Shown: positions 1-8,794, counted from the first letter of the stretch. The stretch: 34,526 bases of DNA from an uncultured Flavobacteriales bacterium (GCA_943788775.1 CALSRO010000010.1:1-34526), one strand, 5' to 3'. The notes: a model not told the origin generated them from the letters alone. Made by a program: numbers and translations.

Positions 1-576
1 TAGGGATTTCTGTTAGTGGCAGTGTATGATGCGCAAAAGGAAAGCTAAGCGGAGTTTGTGGGATTTTAGGACCATATGCCATTTTGCTTACGAAAAGATA
101 ATCGCCAATAAGCAGCGTCTTTTCCATAGAAGCGGTTGGAATAGTGAAGGCTTCTAAGAAATACGTTCGGATGATACTTGCGGCAATGACCGCAAAAACG
201 ATGGCATCTCCCCATTCACGATAGGATGATTTTTTGACTTTAGTTCTATCTATTGGACCAACAAATTTTAAGTCTTCTCTGCCCCAAAGTGGAAACATTA
301 CGAATGGAAATAGAATTGCTAATACCTGATCCTTAAGCTCTCTTTTATTAAATACTGTGGCTAAGTTTGAATTGAAGACCATCAACATCAGCACATTCAC
401 ACCGGGGAAAATCAGTAGTAGAGTCCACCACCACGGTTTCTGGATGATTTTCGTGAGGATGTAAAATTATAACCGGGAATTAAGCCTTCCCACGCTTTGC
501 GATTGGCTTTTGGGAAAATCAGATAAAACCCAAATAGGTATCCGATAGCGATAATAGAATAAATAATAATGCTCAT
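1..576 (-). pseudogene. lepB: Signal peptidase I (LepB), frameshifted and cut by the window edge
   Basis: LepB cleaves signal peptides from exported proteins at the inner membrane. Reading leftward from ATG at 576, the protein opens with a membrane helix and the stretch KANRKAWEGLIPGYNF, typical of Bacteroidota LepB. It then runs into TGA at 412-414. The -1 frame continues the family sequence (IIQKPWWW, then an FPGVNVLMLMVFN-like second helix) to PTASMEKTLLIGDY, which holds the catalytic serine (codon 128-130), and on to the window edge. The catalytic lysine lies outside the window. One extra T in the T-run at 463-466 (minus strand TTTT) would join the frames as NFYILTKII. The upstream part of the second frame is closed by a stop two codons before the junction, so an alternative start does not explain it. 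It follows dapB by 113 nt, a common Bacteroidota order. Since signal peptidase is normally essential, a sequencing error or a second lepB copy is likely. Confidence 0.85.
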
Positions 577-689
577 GGTGTTGTGCTATTGCGAGGCGAA
601 GAAACGAACTTTCGATAGGTTGATCTGAAAATTTTGTTGAGCGGTTGATTTCTGAGATGCTTTGTTAACAGATGTTAGACCCTGAATTA

Positions 690-1403
690 CTACTTGATTA
701 GATCTTTCATCGTAAAAACACCTCTCTTTCCATAAAGAAATTCAGCGGCTAGAATAGAACCGAGGGCAAATCCATCTCGTGATTTTGCTTCATGTTTCAA
801 CTCGATCACATCCATATCGCTTTCATATTTAACGATGTGTGTGCCTTTCACATCTCCTTCTCTGGAGGCTTGGATTACAATGTCAGTCTCAGTTGGATTT
901 TCAGTGCTTAATTTCCAATTCGTAAATCGATCTAAACCAGCGATCATTTGGTTGGCCGTGGTGATAGCAGTGCCACTAGGTTCATCCAATTTCTGAATAT
1001 GATGAATCTCAACCATCGAAGGTTCGTATTCCTGATGAACATTCATCAATGCAGTAAGTTGCTCATTTAGTTTCCAGAATAGGTTTACTCCAATACTGAA
1101 ATTACTTGCCCAAAAAAACGCTCCTTCTGATGATTTCACCATAGATTCCACTTCAGACATCTTGGAATACCAACCTGTTGTACCAGTAACCAGAGCTACA
1201 CCTAAATCAAGGCATCGTTTGAAATTAGGTAGAGCTGCTTCTGGACGAGTAAACTCAATGGCCATATCAGCTTCTTTAATTGATTCCCACTCAGATTTGC
1301 TTGCACTGCTGGACAATCGAGCGCAAACTTCATGACCTCTGGACTCTGCTAGCTGCTCAATTGTTTTGCCCATTTTACCATATCCGATTAGAGCCAATTT
1401 CAT
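690..1403 (-). CDS. dapB: 4-hydroxy-tetrahydrodipicolinate reductase
   Basis: DapB reduces the dipicolinate intermediate in lysine and diaminopimelate synthesis, using NAD(P)H in the cytosol, and so feeds both protein and peptidoglycan synthesis. The protein has 237 residues, a usual length for Bacteroidota DapB. Visible marks are the N-terminal nucleotide-binding loop GYGKMG (residues 8-13), the TGTTGW segment near residue 73, and the family signature EIHHIQKLDEPSGTA near residues 132-146 with its catalytic His pair and Lys. The ATG at 1403 lies 1 nt after the stop of the DUF5683 gene, so the two are surely cotranscribed and probably translationally coupled. It sits between DUF5683 and lepB in a conserved envelope and chromosome-partition operon. 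Confidence 0.95.
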   Translation of the reverse strand: MKLALIGYGKMGKTIEQLAESRGHEVCARLSSSASKSEWESIKEADMAIEFTRPEAALPNFKRCLDLGVALVTGTTGWYSKMSEVESMVKSSEGAFFWASNFSIGVNLFWKLNEQLTALMNVHQEYEPSMVEIHHIQKLDEPSGTAITTANQMIAGLDRFTNWKLSTENPTETDIVIQASREGDVKGTHIVKYESDMDVIELKHEAKSRDGFALGSILAAEFLYGKRGVFTMKDLIK

Positions 1404-1404
1404 A

Positions 1405-2013
1405 CTAAAAAGTGAGGTTTAAGGCCAAGCCGTTGACTGGTCTGTAAGTAGGTGTATATTGAATGGTAGGCGCTACATTCAGACTTAGGTCATCGGAAAC
1501 ATCGAAATAATATAAGTGGGCGTCAACAGAGGCATCTACAATTTGTAGCACATATACTGCTAAAAAGGCAACGGCAGAGTATTCCATCCATGTTTGATAT
1601 TGTTCAGCGGCAGATTGTATATCAGCCTTCGTATATCCGAGATCTTTGTATTTGCTAACATCGCCATCAAGAGTATTCACATCTTGTATATAAGCAGCTT
1701 TGAATTCACGATAGTATGCTCGGTTATTAAAAAAGAAAAAAGTTGCCGTTCCAAGTCCGCCATATACGATAGGAAGCTTCCAATATTTTTTATTGTACGC
1801 CTGACCCAGGCCTGGTGCAACCGCACTCAAAATAGCAGCGCGCCTAGGATTTCGCTCAGTGGGTCTCACAACGATCGTTGTATCTAATGCCTGAACTTTG
1901 CTCAGGGTGTCTGACGGCTGTTTGTGAGGCAATCGACTTTTGGTAGAGTCGTTTTGTGATAAGCACACAACACTTTGCAAAATGAGTACTATGAAAAGAA
2001 ACCTTCGCATCAT
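1405..2013 (-). CDS. DUF5683 family exported/membrane protein
   Basis: A conserved Bacteroidota protein of unknown function. The best start is ATG at 2013 (ATG at 2010 is also possible); an upstream TTG at 2037 would precede the signal peptide and is less likely. From 2013 the protein begins MMRRFLFIVLILQSVVC, a signal peptide. After a Ser/Thr/Pro-rich stretch comes the DUF5683 hallmark PRRAAILSAVAPGLGQAYN followed by KKYWKLP, then hydrophobic segments around IVYGGLGTATFFFF and YSAVAFLAVYVLQIVDA. The C-terminus ends in short beta-like strands (NVAPTIQYTP, GLALNLTF), as in many envelope proteins. It lies 39 nt after parB and 1 nt before dapB. Its position between chromosome partition and cell-wall precursor genes suggests an envelope role, but no activity can be assigned. 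Confidence 0.85.
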   Translation of the reverse strand: MMRRFLFIVLILQSVVCLSQNDSTKSRLPHKQPSDTLSKVQALDTTIVVRPTERNPRRAAILSAVAPGLGQAYNKKYWKLPIVYGGLGTATFFFFNNRAYYREFKAAYIQDVNTLDGDVSKYKDLGYTKADIQSAAEQYQTWMEYSAVAFLAVYVLQIVDASVDAHLYYFDVSDDLSLNVAPTIQYTPTYRPVNGLALNLTF

Positions 2014-2052
2014 TCGACCACAAAGAAAATCAATCAATCGCGCAATGACGAT

Positions 2053-2967
2053 TTAGTAAGAATAATTCTGATTTTGACCTTGCAAAAGCAATATCAATCG
2101 ATTCAAATCATGCTCATTGGTAAACTCGATGCTGATTTTACCATTCCCTTTTGGTAAAAATTTCATATCGACTTTTGCATTCAGATTTTGAGCAATGTTT
2201 TGACGAGCAATCTGATAGTATACCTTTCGTTCCTCCTGTTCGTTTGCGGTTGGTGCAGGTCGTTTAGCCTTTCGAGTCAAATTTTCGACATCTCTTACTG
2301 AAAGCACCTCGTCAATAATTCGTTCAAAAATCTCCAATTGTTTTTGTGGATCTTCCACCCCGATCAATGCGCGTGCATGGCCCATTGTAATAGTGCCTTT
2401 TTGCAGCGCCATTTGAATCTCGGCAGGCAGTTTTAATAGTCTGAGGAAATTGGTAATGTTCGATCGACTCTTACTCACTTTTTCACTCAAACCCTCATGC
2501 GTCAAATCACATTCGTCAATTAGACGTTTGTAACTGATGGCAACTTCAATAGGATTTAGGTCTTGTCTTTGAATGTTTTCCACCAATGCCATTTCGAGCA
2601 TGGTTTGATCATTGGCCAGTCGAATGTATGCTGGAATATCACTGAGCCCAGCAAGCTGAGATGCTCTGAACCTTCGCTCGCCACTAATCAATTGGAATGT
2701 ACCATCACCCATCTTTCGCACCGTAACCGGTTGAATGATGCCGTGTTGACGAATGCTTTCTGCTAACTCATCCAAGGCGGTCGTTTCAAACCTCGTTCTA
2801 GGTTGAAAGGGGTTAGCTTCGATCTGAGCGATGTTAATGTTGGCGATACTCCCAAGTGAATATGATTCTCCTGATTCAACGGATCTATTCGGAGTTATGT
2901 CAGAATCTAAATCTTCGAGGAGTGCGCTGAGGCCTCGTCCTAGGGCACTTTTTTTAGGATTCGCCAT
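2053..2967 (-). CDS. parB: ParB/Spo0J chromosome-partition CTPase
   Basis: ParB binds centromere-like parS sites, spreads along DNA as a CTP-dependent clamp and works with ParA to segregate chromosome origins. The N-terminus MANPKKSALGRGLSALLED is the usual ParB opening. Next come IEANPFQPRTRFE and the ParB/Srx nucleotide motif GERRFRA (near residue 98), then VENIQRQDLNPIEVA, a helix-turn-helix (LSEKVSKSRSNITNFLRLL) and a short C-terminal dimer domain. The ATG at 2967 is chosen over an upstream TTG (2982) because GGAGG sits 6 nt before it and the family N-terminus begins there. The start lies inside the end of parA (14-nt overlap), so the two are coupled. No parS site is visible in the window. 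Confidence 0.95.
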   Translation of the reverse strand: MANPKKSALGRGLSALLEDLDSDITPNRSVESGESYSLGSIANINIAQIEANPFQPRTRFETTALDELAESIRQHGIIQPVTVRKMGDGTFQLISGERRFRASQLAGLSDIPAYIRLANDQTMLEMALVENIQRQDLNPIEVAISYKRLIDECDLTHEGLSEKVSKSRSNITNFLRLLKLPAEIQMALQKGTITMGHARALIGVEDPQKQLEIFERIIDEVLSVRDVENLTRKAKRPAPTANEQEERKVYYQIARQNIAQNLNAKVDMKFLPKGNGKISIEFTNEHDLNRLILLLQGQNQNYSY

Positions 2968-3772
2968 TGAATACCTCCACAATTTTATCCTTTTCGTTGA
3001 TGCGAGTCATTTCATTCTTTTGAAGAATTTCTCTCGCTAGATTTAGGTAGTTGATTGCTCCAGAACTTGCTGCATCATGCATAATGATGGATTCGCCATG
3101 TGACGGAGCTTCACCCAATCGAGTGTTTCTATGAATGATGGTGTCAAAAACCAACTGCTGAAAATGCATTTTCACTTCTTCCACCACTTGATTTGCAAGT
3201 CTTAATCGCTGATCATACATGGTCAAGAGCATTCCCTCAATACTTAAATCTTGGTTTATTCTTGTCTGTACAATCTTGATTGTATTAAGTAGTTTCCCAA
3301 GTCCTTCCAACGCGAAGTATTCGCATTGGACGGGCACAATCACACTGTCAGCCGCAGCTAATGAGTTAATGGTAATTAAGCCCAAAGAAGGAGAGCAATC
3401 GATGATGATGAAATCATACTGATCTCGAATTTTATTTAATGCCATTCGCATCATTCTCTCGCGATTGGGCAGATTGATCATTTCGATTTCAGCACCTACC
3501 AAATCGATGTGAGCAGGCATTATGTCCAAATTTGGATTCTTGGTATTAAGAATAATGTCTTTCGGCTCAACTTGGTTGATGATGCATTCATAAATGCTGG
3601 TGCGAACATTACGTGGGTCAAACCCAACTCCAGAAGTTGCATTTGCTTGTGGATCAGCATCTACAATCAGGGTCTTTTTCTCTAGAACACCCAGACTGGC
3701 AGCCAGATTGATACTGGTTGTGGTCTTGCCAACCCCACCTTTTTGATTAGCAACTGCGATGATTTTTCCCAT
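2954..3772 (-). CDS. parA: ParA/Soj chromosome-partition ATPase
   Basis: ParA is a deviant Walker-type ATPase whose ATP-bound dimers coat the nucleoid and whose ParB-stimulated hydrolysis moves origin regions apart. The 272-residue protein starts with MGKIIAVANQKGGVGKTTT, containing the deviant P-loop KGGVGKT (about residues 11-17) with its signature lysine. This is followed by LIVDADPQANATSG (Walker A') and FIIIDCSPSLGLI (Walker B) near residue 120. The length is typical of small chromosomal ParA proteins without a DNA-binding N-terminus. ATG at 3772 follows the upstream hydrolase stop by 6 nt, and the gene's end overlaps parB by 14 nt. It is part of the minus-strand operon that runs to lepB. 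Confidence 0.96.
   Translation of the reverse strand: MGKIIAVANQKGGVGKTTTSINLAASLGVLEKKTLIVDADPQANATSGVGFDPRNVRTSIYECIINQVEPKDIILNTKNPNLDIMPAHIDLVGAEIEMINLPNRERMMRMALNKIRDQYDFIIIDCSPSLGLITINSLAAADSVIVPVQCEYFALEGLGKLLNTIKIVQTRINQDLSIEGMLLTMYDQRLRLANQVVEEVKMHFQQLVFDTIIHRNTRLGEAPSHGESIIMHDAASSGAINYLNLAREILQKNEMTRINEKDKIVEVFNGES
2974..2978 (-). promoter_or_regulatory. Shine-Dalgarno GGAGG of parB
   Basis: A perfect GGAGG on the minus strand lies 6 nt before the parB ATG at 2967, inside the parA coding end. Strong Shine-Dalgarno sites are uncommon in Bacteroidota, so this one helps decide the start. Confidence 0.7.
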
Positions 3773-3778
3773 AATGAT

Positions 3779-4507
3779 TTATATTTCTTTGGTTTCTCCG
3801 ATGGACATAAGTGTAACGGATTGACCGTTTTTAGAAAATAATTGTTGCACCTTATCATGATCGACCTTGATATAGCCGAAAGTATCGTAGTGCATTGCAA
3901 TAACGTTGTTACAGCCAACAAATTTGGCCGCTTTTGAAGCATCCTTTGGTCCCATGGTGAAATTGTCTCCAATAGGTAGAATGGCATAGTCCAAGTTGAA
4001 CTCTTCACCTATGAGTTTCATATCATAACTTAGGGCGGTGTCGCCTGCGTAATAGATCGTCTGCCCATCAGCTTGTATAATGAATCCGCCTGGATTTCCA
4101 CCATATGTCCCATCGGGCAGCACGCTCGAATGCACGGCAGAAACGTATTTGATTTTGCCGAAATCAAATTCCCAAGACCCACCGTGGTTCATTGGGTGGT
4201 TATTCGATATTCCCTTTTCATTGAACCACGAAACAATTTCAAAATTGCTGACCACCTTAGCCCCTGTGCGCTGAAGAATCGACTCCGCGTCTGCGACATG
4301 ATCTTCGTGACCATGAGAAATCAATACATAGTCACATTCAATTTCATCTACCGATAATTTTGAAACCAATGTTTTGTCTAAGGTTGATTTTCGAATTTCT
4401 TGAACTATTGAATTTGGATTGATGAACGGATCAAACAATATCTTGGCCTTGGATGTCTCCAATAAAAAACACGCGTGACCGAGATAAGTTAGGTTCATGA
4501 AAGACAT
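3779..4507 (-). CDS. UPF0173-type metal-dependent hydrolase (metallo-beta-lactamase fold)
   Basis: A small cytosolic hydrolase of the metallo-beta-lactamase superfamily (YtkL/UPF0173 group), substrate unknown. The sequence shows YLGHACFLLE near the N-terminus, the metal-binding motif SHGHEDHVADAE, further ligand candidates in VSAVHSS and YYAGDTALSYDMKLIG, and the late VIAMHYDTFG motif. Length is about 242 residues, as expected. An ATG at 4507 is preferred to an upstream TTG at 4525; ATG at 4498, giving MNLTYLGHAC, is equally consistent with the family. It is the first gene of the operon reading into parA (6-nt gap), behind a 208-nt gap that must hold the operon promoter. I could not pick out a convincing promoter there. 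Confidence 0.88.
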   Translation of the reverse strand: MSFMNLTYLGHACFLLETSKAKILFDPFINPNSIVQEIRKSTLDKTLVSKLSVDEIECDYVLISHGHEDHVADAESILQRTGAKVVSNFEIVSWFNEKGISNNHPMNHGGSWEFDFGKIKYVSAVHSSVLPDGTYGGNPGGFIIQADGQTIYYAGDTALSYDMKLIGEEFNLDYAILPIGDNFTMGPKDASKAAKFVGCNNVIAMHYDTFGYIKVDHDKVQQLFSKNGQSVTLMSIGETKEI

Positions 4508-4642
4508 GGATTTGATTCCAATCAAAAGTCAGAATAAAACATGGGCACTCGCGCAGTGTACCCCTTGAATTTATTGGTCTTTTTTAAACATGGTCGTGTG
4601 AACAGGTACGGCTTGAATTAGGCATAAACATATGGTATTCAA

Positions 4643-4679
4643 TGAAGAAGCCCTCACAGCAACTGAAAGGGCTTCTTCA
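4643..4679 (-). terminator. 12-bp hairpin after lolA
   Basis: A perfect inverted repeat: TGAAGAAGCCCT at 4643-4654, a 13-nt loop, and AGGGCTTCTTCA at 4668-4679. It lies 36 nt past the lolA stop and before the divergent end of the next operon's leader, so it probably ends the ftsK-lolA transcript. There is no clear T-run after the stem on either strand, so intrinsic termination is inferred rather than seen. Confidence 0.6.
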
Positions 4680-4715
4680 CTTATTAACAATAGTGAATTG
4701 AGACACAGAATTGTG

Positions 4716-5396
4716 CTACTCTCTTAGATCGATAATATCATCTGCCTGATCTTCATCAAACTCAAAATCTGAGTCGCTTACGGCTATGTTTGGCGTAAAG
4801 TTTTTCAATCGATAGGTATATTCATTTCCATCTTTTCCCTTAACGATCATACTCACTAATTCAAGTTTTGCTTTGTCGATGTTTACGATGATGGTGTGGT
4901 AGTTCTTTCCTTGAGGAACGGTTGGGTACATCTTGATCACATCTGCTTGAATCCCATCTATAGTCTCCGTTCCCTCATATTTGTATTTGAATCCTTTCTT
5001 GTACATATGGAATGCGTTTGCCGGATTCATCATGTTGCCATCTTCTTCGTCCTCTTCCGGAAGGTCTGAAATCTGTAATTCCTTGACGTCCTTAATGTAA
5101 GTCCAAACAGTCTCTCCATCGCTCATGATTTCTTGACCGGCCACTTCAAGCTTGTATTTTTTCTTTCCCTTCATCGTCACTTTACCGGATTGAGTCTCAT
5201 TAATCCCTTCGGCTTTGTTGATGAGAGTGTATTCGAAATCCGCAGAAAACGATTTGTAACCTTCCGCCTTATTCGAAAGTGCATCTAGAATTTCCTGTGC
5301 CTTTGGATCTTTAGGGGTTAAATCCTTTTCTTCTTGCTGTGCCATGCCATTGAAGCAAATCAATGCTGTAGCAATAATTGAGAGTATTTGTTTCAT
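4716..5396 (-). CDS. lolA: LolA-like outer-membrane lipoprotein carrier protein
   Basis: A periplasmic chaperone that ferries lipoproteins from the inner to the outer membrane. The 226-residue protein has a signal peptide (MKQILSIIATALICFNGMAQ) and then the LolA pattern: AQEILDALSNKAEGYKSFSA, a beta-rich body with FEYTLINKAEG and GKVTMKGKKKYKLEVAGQEI, then MSDGETVWTYI, a LolA hallmark. The middle has an acidic insert (LPEEDEEDGN) and the C-terminus is strongly acidic (DFEFDEDQADDIID). The ATG at 5396 follows the ftsK stop by 5 nt. The ftsK-lolA pair is common in Bacteroidota. Bacteroidota LolA proteins are diverse, so the exact cargo is uncertain. Confidence 0.88.
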   Translation of the reverse strand: MKQILSIIATALICFNGMAQQEEKDLTPKDPKAQEILDALSNKAEGYKSFSADFEYTLINKAEGINETQSGKVTMKGKKKYKLEVAGQEIMSDGETVWTYIKDVKELQISDLPEEDEEDGNMMNPANAFHMYKKGFKYKYEGTETIDGIQADVIKMYPTVPQGKNYHTIIVNIDKAKLELVSMIVKGKDGNEYTYRLKNFTPNIAVSDSDFEFDEDQADDIIDLRE

Positions 5397-5401
5397 GTTT
5401 T

Positions 5402-7972
5402 TTAAGATTGATTTGTCAGGTTATCCAAATGCCGTTCCAAACTTACTTCATCGGGAATTAAAACTTGTCGCGCCTTGCTTCCTTCAAAGGGGCCTATGAT
5501 TCCAGCAGCTTCTAATTGATCTACAATTCGACCCGCTCGGTTATAGCCCAACTTGAGTTTTCGTTGCAAGAGGGATGCGCTTCCTTGTTGATGAAGCACG
5601 ATGATTTTAGCGGCCTCCTCAAACATGGCATCTCTATCCATTTCTTGAAAACTTTCACCCCCGCTTTCACCGCCTTCGCCCACATACTCTGGAAGTAGAT
5701 GAGCGTCTGGATATCCTTGTTGATCTCCAATAAAGTTTGTGATTTCCTCTACTTCGGGCGTGTCAACAAATGCACATTGGAGTCGAATAAGATCGTTTCC
5801 GTTGCTGTATAGCATATCACCTCTACCTATTAATTGTTCTGCTCCACCTGTATCAAGAATGGTTCGAGAATCAATTTTACTGGTAACGCGGAATGCAATT
5901 CGACTTGGGAAATTCGCTTTGATGGTGCCAGTGATGATATTCACAGAAGGTCTTTGAGTCGCAATGATTAAGTGTATTCCGATTGCCCGGGCTAATTGAG
6001 CAAGTCGCGCGATTGGAAGCTCCACTTCCTTGCCTGCTGTCATGATTAAATCGGCAAATTCATCTACTACCAACACAATATATGGAAGGTATCGATGACC
6101 GTTGTTAGGATTTAATTTTCTCTTAATGAACTTAGTATTGTATTCTTTGATGTTTCGACACTGTGCATTTTTTAGCATTTCATAGCGGTCATCCATCTCA
6201 ATACATAGAGAGTTTAGGGTAGCTACGACTTTGCTTGTATCCGTAATAATAGCTTCTTCCTCCCCAGGCAATTTTGCTAAAAAGTGTCGTTCAATCTTAT
6301 TGAATAAGGTCAATTCCACCTTTTTAGGATCCACCAAAACGAATTTGACTTGAGCTGGATGTTTCTTATAGAGCAGTGAGGCTAGGATGGCGTTAAGTCC
6401 AACTGACTTACCCTGACCTGTTGCGCCAGCCATAAGGAGGTGTGGCATTTTGGCCAAGTCGGTTACAAACGTCTCATTGGAGATCGTTTTTCCCAATGCC
6501 ACGGGCAACTCCATTTTGGCGTGTTGAAATTTGTCTGATTTAATGACAGTGCGCATTGAAACAACATCAGGGTTTTGATTTGGCACTTCAATACCGATGG
6601 TTCCTTTCCCCGGAATAGGGGCAATGATTCGTATTCCAAGTGCCGAAAGACTTAATGCAATATCGTCTTCAAGATTCTTGATTTTTGATATCCTAACGCC
6701 TGCTTCTGGAACAATCTCGTACAGGGTAACTGTTGGTCCTATGGTTGCTTTTATCTTGCTGATACCAATGTTGTAGTTCTTTAACGTATCTACAATTCGA
6801 TTTTTATTTAACTCCAATTCCTCTCTTTCGACCTGAATCTTTCCATCACCGTGATCAACAAGTAGGTCAATAGGGGGGTGCTGATATTTACTTAAATCCA
6901 ATAATGGATCATAGTCAACCATTGCCTCTGGATCGAGTTTTTCGGCCTCTGGAATCTTCTCATCCCCCGGAGTTTCTTCTACCTGAAGCGAGAGATCACC
7001 TTCTCGTTGCTCATCATCATCCGACTTTTGTTCTTCAGACGCAGTGGTTGATGTGTCAACGGAATTGGCAACTTCCATTTCCATCGTATCCTCAGGCAAA
7101 GGTTCTTCAGAGGTAGATTCATTTTCCAATTCAAGACTTAGTTCATCCGATTGTTTTTTATCATCATTATCATCTTCCTCCTCCTCCTCCTGCGCTGCGT
7201 TAGGGTCGATGCTCTCGTTGACTTCGTCCTCGGTTGAACCATATTCTGTTTCTGACGGAATTTCTTCTATTTCATCATCTTCATCATTCTCTTCTTCAAC
7301 CGTATTTTCAGAATTGAATAACTTGGATAAATTGAGATTGAAATTTAAAACAGCAAATACAATTGCAGAGAATAAGATTACGGCATAGGCTCCTATGGTT
7401 CCCATTACACCAGTGAGCCAATAGTTCATGAAATATCCCAAACGACCAGATAAGAATAGAAGTGAGCTGTCTTGAAAAACTACCCCCAAAACCATGGAAG
7501 TCCAGAGGATCCCAAATATTGAATAACCTACGGTTTTCCAAAAAGGAAGGAGATCAACCTTGAATAACACCTTGATTCCAGCGATAAATGAAATAAGAAC
7601 AAACACTAAGGAGGCAATTCCAAATCCCTTGAAAATAAGGACATGGCCGAGAAAAGCTCCTATGGTGCCAAGCCAATTTTCAATCTCCATATCTGGATTT
7701 GTAGCCACATCACCAAAAGATCTATCAATGATATGATCCTGATCTATTTTCCAGGTGAATAAGTAGGATGTAAGCGATAGCAAAAGCACACCGCTAAGGA
7801 TTAGAAGAAAAACCCCAAAAATATTTCTGGTTCTTTCATCTTTAAGTAAACCTGAAATCTTTCCAAAACTGCTGAAGATGGTGTTTTTCTCACCTTCCTT
7901 TTTTGGCTTCTTAGATTTTTTGGGTTTTGCAGTGTCGCCTACTTGGCTCTTGTAGTGATTTGAATAACTCAA
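5402..7972 (-). CDS. ftsK: FtsK/SpoIIIE DNA translocase
   Basis: FtsK sits at the division septum and pumps chromosomal DNA between daughter cells during division. The protein has 856 residues. It has four N-terminal membrane helices (about residues 50-212), then a low-complexity linker of roughly 130 residues rich in Glu, Asp and Ser. The motor domain carries Walker A GATGQGKS (about residue 515), Walker B VLVVDEFADLIM (about residue 635) and the IATQRPSVNIITG sensor. A C-terminal winged-helix gamma domain (LKLGYNRAGRIVDQLEAAGI) binds the orienting DNA motifs. No in-frame ATG exists near the N-terminus, so the start is TTG at 7972, supported by a TAnnTTTG element 22 nt upstream. The linker is highly acidic, unlike the Pro/Gln linkers of enterobacterial FtsK. 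Confidence 0.95.
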   Translation of the reverse strand: MSYSNHYKSQVGDTAKPKKSKKPKKEGEKNTIFSSFGKISGLLKDERTRNIFGVFLLILSGVLLLSLTSYLFTWKIDQDHIIDRSFGDVATNPDMEIENWLGTIGAFLGHVLIFKGFGIASLVFVLISFIAGIKVLFKVDLLPFWKTVGYSIFGILWTSMVLGVVFQDSSLLFLSGRLGYFMNYWLTGVMGTIGAYAVILFSAIVFAVLNFNLNLSKLFNSENTVEEENDEDDEIEEIPSETEYGSTEDEVNESIDPNAAQEEEEEDDNDDKKQSDELSLELENESTSEEPLPEDTMEMEVANSVDTSTTASEEQKSDDDEQREGDLSLQVEETPGDEKIPEAEKLDPEAMVDYDPLLDLSKYQHPPIDLLVDHGDGKIQVEREELELNKNRIVDTLKNYNIGISKIKATIGPTVTLYEIVPEAGVRISKIKNLEDDIALSLSALGIRIIAPIPGKGTIGIEVPNQNPDVVSMRTVIKSDKFQHAKMELPVALGKTISNETFVTDLAKMPHLLMAGATGQGKSVGLNAILASLLYKKHPAQVKFVLVDPKKVELTLFNKIERHFLAKLPGEEEAIITDTSKVVATLNSLCIEMDDRYEMLKNAQCRNIKEYNTKFIKRKLNPNNGHRYLPYIVLVVDEFADLIMTAGKEVELPIARLAQLARAIGIHLIIATQRPSVNIITGTIKANFPSRIAFRVTSKIDSRTILDTGGAEQLIGRGDMLYSNGNDLIRLQCAFVDTPEVEEITNFIGDQQGYPDAHLLPEYVGEGGESGGESFQEMDRDAMFEEAAKIIVLHQQGSASLLQRKLKLGYNRAGRIVDQLEAAGIIGPFEGSKARQVLIPDEVSLERHLDNLTNQS

Positions 7973-7994
7973 TTCGCTTGATGCTTTTTTTATT

Positions 7995-8002
7995 CAAAGT
8001 TA
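7995..8002 (-). promoter_or_regulatory. Bacteroidota -7 element for ftsK
   Basis: TAACTTTG on the minus strand matches the Bacteroidota -7 consensus TAnnTTTG. It lies 22 nt before the ftsK TTG start, implying a leader of about 15 nt. I see no well-spaced -33 TTG, so support is partial. Confidence 0.45.
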
Positions 8003-8065
8003 TGGTTGCAAAAAGGGCGAATAGGGCGAAATGTATAGAGTTATCAAATGATTTTTGAACAGAAC

Positions 8066-8773
8066 TTATTCCATGAATATTTTCAAGTTCTTGACGACCA
8101 TTTCGTCAAATTCTTCAGCGCTGATGTATTTGTAATCATCATTGACAATAAAAGCATCATCGTCAATTTCTTCCGAAGTAATTTCAGTTGCCAATAAGCG
8201 CATAACCATTCCATAGTTTTCAATACGATAATCGAGAAAAACACCTTGAATTTCATGGTATGGGGTGCACCAATTTGGTTCAGCTAACTCAACCTCATCA
8301 GTAAAATAGAAAATGTAGTTTTCTTCCTTTGCGCCTTTGAAGTCGAGTTCTATTTTTTTGCAATTTGCACCTGCAATGTTCATTTGCTCTTCATGCTGGA
8401 TGATTTCGAATGCAGGCAGCACTCCAGTCATTTCGAGAGCTTGGTCACGATTCATTTTTAGTGCATAATGATCACTGAAAATTTTAACCAGATTATACAT
8501 TTCATCTTTTTGCCTATCCGCTAAAACGGACATTTCAATTATTCCAGCTGCCGTTTTTAGTTCAGATCTAAACTTGCCATCTTTAAATTGCATAACCATT
8601 GTGCTTGGAAGCATTTCTAGCATGATGTTACCAGAATCTAACTCTGGATAAGTCACGTCATATTCAATGGTTCCTTCAGAAATATTTTTGTGAAATGGCG
8701 CAGAATCACCACAACCTGAGATGACAACACTCAGAATACTTAGGTAAAGAAATAGGGCTTTTAATCGATTCAC
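8066..8773 (-). CDS. Predicted lipoprotein (DUF4412-like)
   Basis: A 235-residue lipoprotein of unknown function. The signal peptide ends in a lipobox, VVISGC with Cys21 as the predicted lipidated residue; the following GDSAP has Asp at +3. The mature part has a beta-rich pattern (GTIEYDVTYPELDSG, MVMQFKDGKFRSELKTAAGI, YNLVKIFSDHYALKMN) recalling DUF4412-type lipoproteins with repeated antiparallel strands. The family call is by pattern only. The start is GTG at 8773, supported by the signal peptide and by a promoter just upstream. It precedes ftsK by 94 nt on the same strand, but ftsK seems to have its own -7 element. There is no evidence of transfer or damage. Confidence 0.75.
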   Translation of the reverse strand: MNRLKALFLYLSILSVVISGCGDSAPFHKNISEGTIEYDVTYPELDSGNIMLEMLPSTMVMQFKDGKFRSELKTAAGIIEMSVLADRQKDEMYNLVKIFSDHYALKMNRDQALEMTGVLPAFEIIQHEEQMNIAGANCKKIELDFKGAKEENYIFYFTDEVELAEPNWCTPYHEIQGVFLDYRIENYGMVMRLLATEITSEEIDDDAFIVNDDYKYISAEEFDEMVVKNLKIFME

Positions 8774-8794
8774 TTATAGGGTCCGCAGTGCGTA

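Noticed and set aside
455..475. Programmed -1 frameshift in lepB
   Set aside because: The site TATAATTTTAC does not fit the X XXY YYZ slippery pattern and no stimulatory hairpin or upstream ribosome site was noticed.
666..677. TAACAGATGTTA dyad between dapB and lepB
   Set aside because: The arms are only 5 bp and there is no related copy or promoter context, so it may be chance.
3682..4008. 108-codon minus-strand frame across the parA/hydrolase junction
   Set aside because: It overlaps two well-supported genes in another frame and has no family-like sequence.
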